Source: Paraburkholderia sp. D15
Lineage (GTDB): Bacteria > Pseudomonadota > Gammaproteobacteria > Burkholderiales > Burkholderiaceae
Direction: 5' to 3'
DNA: 64,000 bases
Assembly: GCF_029910215.1 (NCBI RefSeq)
Contig: NZ_CP110396.1
Coordinates: 2,294,001 to 2,358,000, forward strand
Under the pieces are notes generated by a model, which was not told the DNA's origin, did not search any database, and saw nothing but the letters and a program-made list of their open reading frames with translations. Positions 61,006 through 64,000 of the stretch are shown piece by piece (position 1 is the first letter of the stretch; each line of letters begins with the position of its first letter). A program made the position numbers and the translations under genes.

Positions 61006-61709
61006 ACGCTTCAGGTTTGGGGATGGAAGGAATGAGGTTACTGCTCGTAGAGGACAACGACCAGCTCGCGCATTGGCTCGCGCGTATTCTGCGCGACGAC
61101 GGCTTCATGCTCGACCGTGTCAGCGACGGCGAAGCCGCCGAAAGCGCGCTGCGCGCGGTCCCCTACGACGTGGTGCTGCTCGATCTGAACCTGCCGCAAC
61201 TGTCGGGCAAGAGCGTACTGCGCCGCATGCGTGCGCGCGGCGACGAGACGCCGGTGCTGATCCTCACGGCCACCGGCGCCGTCGACGAAAAAGTGGTGTG
61301 TCTCGGCGCGGGCGCGGACGACTACATCGTCAAGCCGTTCGACGCGCGCGAACTGGTCGCGCGCGTGAAGGTGCTGGCGCGGCGCCAGGCGCCGTCGCGC
61401 TCGAACAAACTCAAGTGCGGCAATCTCACGTACGACATGGATCGCTGCCAGTTCGCGGTGGACGGCGAACCGTTGCCGCTCACGCCGCGCGAACACGCGG
61501 TGCTCGAAGCGCTGATCCTGCGCGCCAAGAAAACTGTCGCGAAGACCATGCTGGCCGACTCGCTCAGCAAGGGCGACGCGATGACCAGCGAGGACGCGAT
61601 CGAAATCTACGTGTCGCGCCTGCGCAAGAAGCTCGAGAAAAGCACCGCCACCATCATTACGCTGCGCGGCCTCGGCTATCTGCTGGAAGACGGCGCCGAT
61701 GACGAATAG
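61002..61709 (+). CDS. TctD-like OmpR-family response regulator
   Basis: Response regulator of about 235 residues. Receiver: [23 protein letters not shown], phospho-Asp in [14 protein letters not shown], and Lys in [13 protein letters not shown]-terminal winged helix: [25 protein letters not shown] and [16 protein letters not shown] text. The start is ambiguous: ATG 61002 overlaps the transporter stop (chosen); ATGs at 61023 and 61032 are possible. It overlaps its kinase by 11 bp. It probably controls the transporter operon. Confidence 0.9.
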   Translation: MNASGLGMEGMRLLLVEDNDQLAHWLARILRDDGFMLDRVSDGEAAESALRAVPYDVVLLDLNLPQLSGKSVLRRMRARGDETPVLILTATGAVDEKVVCLGAGADDYIVKPFDARELVARVKVLARRQAPSRSNKLKCGNLTYDMDRCQFAVDGEPLPLTPREHAVLEALILRAKKTVAKTMLADSLSKGDAMTSEDAIEIYVSRLRKKLEKSTATIITLRGLGYLLEDGADDE

Positions 61710-63081
61710 CCTGCGGCTCAGACTGCTGCTGTGGCTGCTGCTGCCGATGACCGTCTACGTGATCGCCGCCGGGCTGATCGCGCGCGACAACGCCGAGCGC
61801 ACCGCGCGGCTGTTGCAGGACGAGGCGCTGTTGTCGTCCGCGCGCGTGATGGCGGGCGACATCGAGTGGAAGAACGGTTATCTGCACGCGGAAATTTCGC
61901 CGAGCGCGATCGAGATTCTGAGTTCGCCGGCCGGCGATCGCGTGTATTTCAGCATCCGCGAAGTGGGCGGCGCGACGATCGCGGGCACCTCCGACTTTCC
62001 GCAACGCGTGCCCGACGAATCGCCGCTCTGGTATGACGCGGCGGTCAGCGGTCACCCGATCCGCGCGGTGTCGCTGATCCGGCCGATGTACGACGCGGGC
62101 GCGGTCAAACAGGTGGTGGTCTCGGTGGGGCGCACGCTGTTGCAACGCGATGCCACCGCCGCCGCGTTGTGGCAGCCGCAGATGCTGCATTTCGCCGGTA
62201 TCGTCGCGATCGCGGTCGTGCTGGTGTGCGTCGGCCTCACTTTCGAACTGCGGCCGCTGATGCGCCTCGCCAACGATATGCTTGCGCGCGCACCGAACGC
62301 CTCGCTGCGGGTGCGCGCCGATCCGCTGCGCAACGAGTTGCGGCCGATCGTCAGCGCGTTCAATCAGTGTCTCGACATCATCGAACGCAAGACCGCGATG
62401 CAGCGGCGCTTCATCGCGGATGCCGCGCATCAGTTGCGCACGCCGCTGACGCTGCTCGGTACGCAGTTGCAATATGCGCGCCGCCAGGACGATCTCGCGC
62501 AGATCAAGGAGACCTTGCTGGCGATGCATCGCAGCAATCATTCGCTGGTCGCGTTGACCAATCAGCTGCTCTTGCTCGCGCAGGCGGAAGCCGCGGATTA
62601 CGCCGATTTTCAGGGCGTGCCGGTCGATCTGCGTGCGGTCGCGACCGCCACCATCGAACAGCTCGCCTTGCTCGCGCAACGGCGCGGCGTCGAGTTGTCG
62701 GCGCGCCTGGACGAAGGCGCCGAGGTGATGGGCAACGAGCCCTTGCTGTCGGTGCTGTTGTTCAATCTGCTCGATAACGCGATCCGGTACACGCCTTCGG
62801 GCGGCCATGTCGCGCTCGATCTCGCCGCGCACGAAGGCCGCTGGCGCGTGACCATCGCGGACGAAGGGCCGGGCATCGAAGCGGTGTTGCGCGAACGCGT
62901 GTTCGAGCCGTTTTTCCGCGCGTCCGGTGAGGAAGGCAGCGGGCTGGGGCTGGCCATCGTGCGCGAAATCGCACGCGCGCATCTCGCGGAAATCGTGCTG
63001 GAAGACGGCGTGGAAGGGCGAGGTGGGCGAGGTTTGAGGGTCTCGGTGATCTTTCCGGTCGTAGCGGCGACGGGCAAATGA
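61699..63081 (+). CDS. TctE-like sensor histidine kinase
   Basis: Membrane kinase of 460 residues. First membrane segment near 6-28 (LLLWLLLPMTVYVIAAGLIA), a periplasmic sensor of the 2CSK_N class, second segment around 165-185, then the HAMP-like RPLMRLANDM. HisKA: RRFIADAAHQLRTPLTLLGTQL with the phosphoacceptor His. ATPase: NLLDNAIRYTPSGGHV, DEGPGIEAV and GSGLGLAIV. It overlaps the regulator gene. Tct systems respond to tricarboxylates. Confidence 0.92.
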   Translation: MTNSLRLRLLLWLLLPMTVYVIAAGLIARDNAERTARLLQDEALLSSARVMAGDIEWKNGYLHAEISPSAIEILSSPAGDRVYFSIREVGGATIAGTSDFPQRVPDESPLWYDAAVSGHPIRAVSLIRPMYDAGAVKQVVVSVGRTLLQRDATAAALWQPQMLHFAGIVAIAVVLVCVGLTFELRPLMRLANDMLARAPNASLRVRADPLRNELRPIVSAFNQCLDIIERKTAMQRRFIADAAHQLRTPLTLLGTQLQYARRQDDLAQIKETLLAMHRSNHSLVALTNQLLLLAQAEAADYADFQGVPVDLRAVATATIEQLALLAQRRGVELSARLDEGAEVMGNEPLLSVLLFNLLDNAIRYTPSGGHVALDLAAHEGRWRVTIADEGPGIEAVLRERVFEPFFRASGEEGSGLGLAIVREIARAHLAEIVLEDGVEGRGGRGLRVSVIFPVVAATGK

Positions 63082-63173
63082 TTGCGATGCGCCAATCCAC
63101 GCAAGCGTGTGCGTATCCTGACGACACAACTGGCGGCTACACATTTACTACCTCGTGATCCGGTGAATCGGTT

Positions 63174-63215
63174 GTGATGGAGCTGTCCGTGCATCGGCGC
63201 GGACAGCTCCATCAC
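63174..63215. repeat. Perfect 16-bp inverted repeat
   Basis: GTGATGGAGCTGTCCG (63174-63189) and CGGACAGCTCCATCAC (63200-63215) flank a 10-base loop TGCATCGGCG. There is no T-run, so it is a poor rho-independent terminator. It lies 18 bp before the start of the last gene, within its leader. Confidence 0.85.
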
Positions 63216-63232
63216 CGAGACGAGGTAAGCGT

Positions 63233-64000
63233 ATGTTTCCTTCCGTCAGCAGTTCCCATGTCCATCCCGGGTCCGCGCATTTACCGCCGGCATCTCACCA
63301 ACCCGAAGCGCCGCGTCCATCCGCGCCGGTTTCGATCCACCTGTCTATCGAGAACAGTCACGCGCATGCCGGCGAGGCGACGCTTCATCTTGCTCTGCCG
63401 GCCAGTTACGTTGCTCTGCCGAGCGGCAAATTGCAGCCGGACTTCGTCCATCCCGGCCTGCAGATCGACGAAAAAGGGCGCCGCTTCATCAGCGACGGCG
63501 AACACATGTACGCGATCCGTTTCGATCGCGATCATCGGACCGAGCGTGTCTATCAACCGGATAATCCGGCGAAACCGGGCATCCCTGTCCGGTTGAACGA
63601 AGCAGGCCGTTACGTGCTGCATGGCGAAGTCGGGTTGAGAGGCGGCTCGCCCGGGCGGGACCTGGCACGCAGGCTCGACGCTGCGCAGCAGAACCTTAAC
63701 CGCGCACTGACGGCAAAGCGCGACGCGCAGGGGGAAATGACGGCGATCAATGCGGAAATCCGGTACGCCGGGAATCCCGACGCTGGTTTGCGGCAAAGAC
63801 GGCAGGACGTGCAACGCAGGCTGGACGACGCCAAAATGACCATCGCAATCGAAGATGGGCGTATCGAAGGCGTGGCACGCGAAGTTCAGATGCTCCGGCA
63901 GTCGTTCGAGGCGCAAGTGACAGACAAACGAAGACATCGCGAGGACGGCCGGCAACTCGAACAGACGACGCAGCGCGAGATCGACACGCTTCAGACCACG
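63233..64000 (+). CDS. 5' part of a large effector/toxin-like protein (partial)
   Basis: An open frame of 256 codons starts with ATG at 63233 (GAGG upstream) and runs off the right edge without a stop. The N-terminus is Ser/His/Pro-rich and has no signal peptide. Residues about 82-140 read KGRRFISDGEHMYAIRFD, then RVYQPDNPAKPGIPVRLNEAGRYVLHGE. This resembles repeated segments seen in large DUF6543-type and type III effector-like toxins of Pseudomonas, Ralstonia and Burkholderia. From about residue 155 onward it is long charged coiled coil. The assignment is from memory of the motif and needs a search. Confidence 0.7.
   Translation, partial: MFPSVSSSHVHPGSAHLPPASHQPEAPRPSAPVSIHLSIENSHAHAGEATLHLALPASYVALPSGKLQPDFVHPGLQIDEKGRRFISDGEHMYAIRFDRDHRTERVYQPDNPAKPGIPVRLNEAGRYVLHGEVGLRGGSPGRDLARRLDAAQQNLNRALTAKRDAQGEMTAINAEIRYAGNPDAGLRQRRQDVQRRLDDAKMTIAIEDGRIEGVAREVQMLRQSFEAQVTDKRRHREDGRQLEQTTQREIDTLQTT

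Noticed and set aside
63174..63596. 140-residue ORF at the end of the window
   Set aside because: It lies in a different frame from the one starting at 63233. It begins inside the inverted repeat and stops early, while the other frame stays open to the edge with a ribosome site.

Overview
The window looks like a stretch of chromosome from a GC-rich betaproteobacterium of the Burkholderia sensu lato group, most likely Paraburkholderia. The basis is the high GC with strong third-position bias, the family content (rhamnolipid genes in Burkholderia order, H-NS proteins with AKKA tails, DUF802/DUF3348/DUF2894, MctP with DUF3311, TctDE-like regulators) and Shine-Dalgarno-led starts. Species assignment is inference. 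I saw no rRNA, tRNA, CRISPR array, insertion sequence or prophage. Most of the window reads as intact single-copy genes in short operons with many ATGA or GTGA start/stop overlaps.

Layout. 1-6.5 kb: end of an unknown gene, a Cache-type chemoreceptor, a Ysc84 lipoprotein, a short-chain dehydrogenase, and a secreted 707-residue protein built almost entirely from 15-bp repeats (GGSGS then GGHGD). 6.7-15 kb: PdeM nuclease plus Lhr-type helicase, a nitrilase-fold hydrolase, and a sulfatase/MFS pair divergent from a MarR regulator. 15-20.8 kb: FKBP isomerase, DUF6765 protein, glycine-zipper protein, a double-headed H-NS protein, and a cardiolipin-synthase-like PLD enzyme. 21.2-29.6 kb: a seven-gene rhamnolipid operon (rhlA, an isoprenylcysteine-methyltransferase-like gene, rhlB, DHA2 exporter, rhlC, outer-membrane factor, EmrA-like adaptor).

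29.6-35.2 kb, minus strand: a tightly coupled sulfatase / formylglycine-generating enzyme / NlpA-type binding protein / Cys-cluster protein operon, and a BON-like protein. 35.3-43.9 kb: catalase-like protein, an MctSR-like two-component system divergent from DUF3311-mctP with a striking TACGTA palindrome between them, a DadA-like oxidase with its LysR regulator, and an NmrA-like reductase. 44.1-48.9 kb: DUF3348-DUF802-OmpA-DUF2894, a predicted ion-driven inner-membrane motor with a very long tail. 48.9-57.2 kb: zinc-ribbon protein, TerC, NhaR, TerB, and several small regulator/target pairs with readable operators (TetR/tautomerase, MerR with TipAS repeats, MarR/small membrane protein), then an actinobacterial/pseudomonad-type DapD. 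57.4-63.1 kb: orphan NMT1-type binding protein, quinone oxidoreductase, MHS-family carboxylate transporter and a TctDE-like two-component system. The window ends inside an unfinished gene that resembles large effector/toxin proteins, preceded by a perfect 16-bp hairpin.

The most promising leads are the methyltransferase-like gene built into the rhamnolipid operon, the ZorAB-like motor operon, the repeat protein with its traces of segmental amplification, and the sulfatase operon that carries its own maturase.
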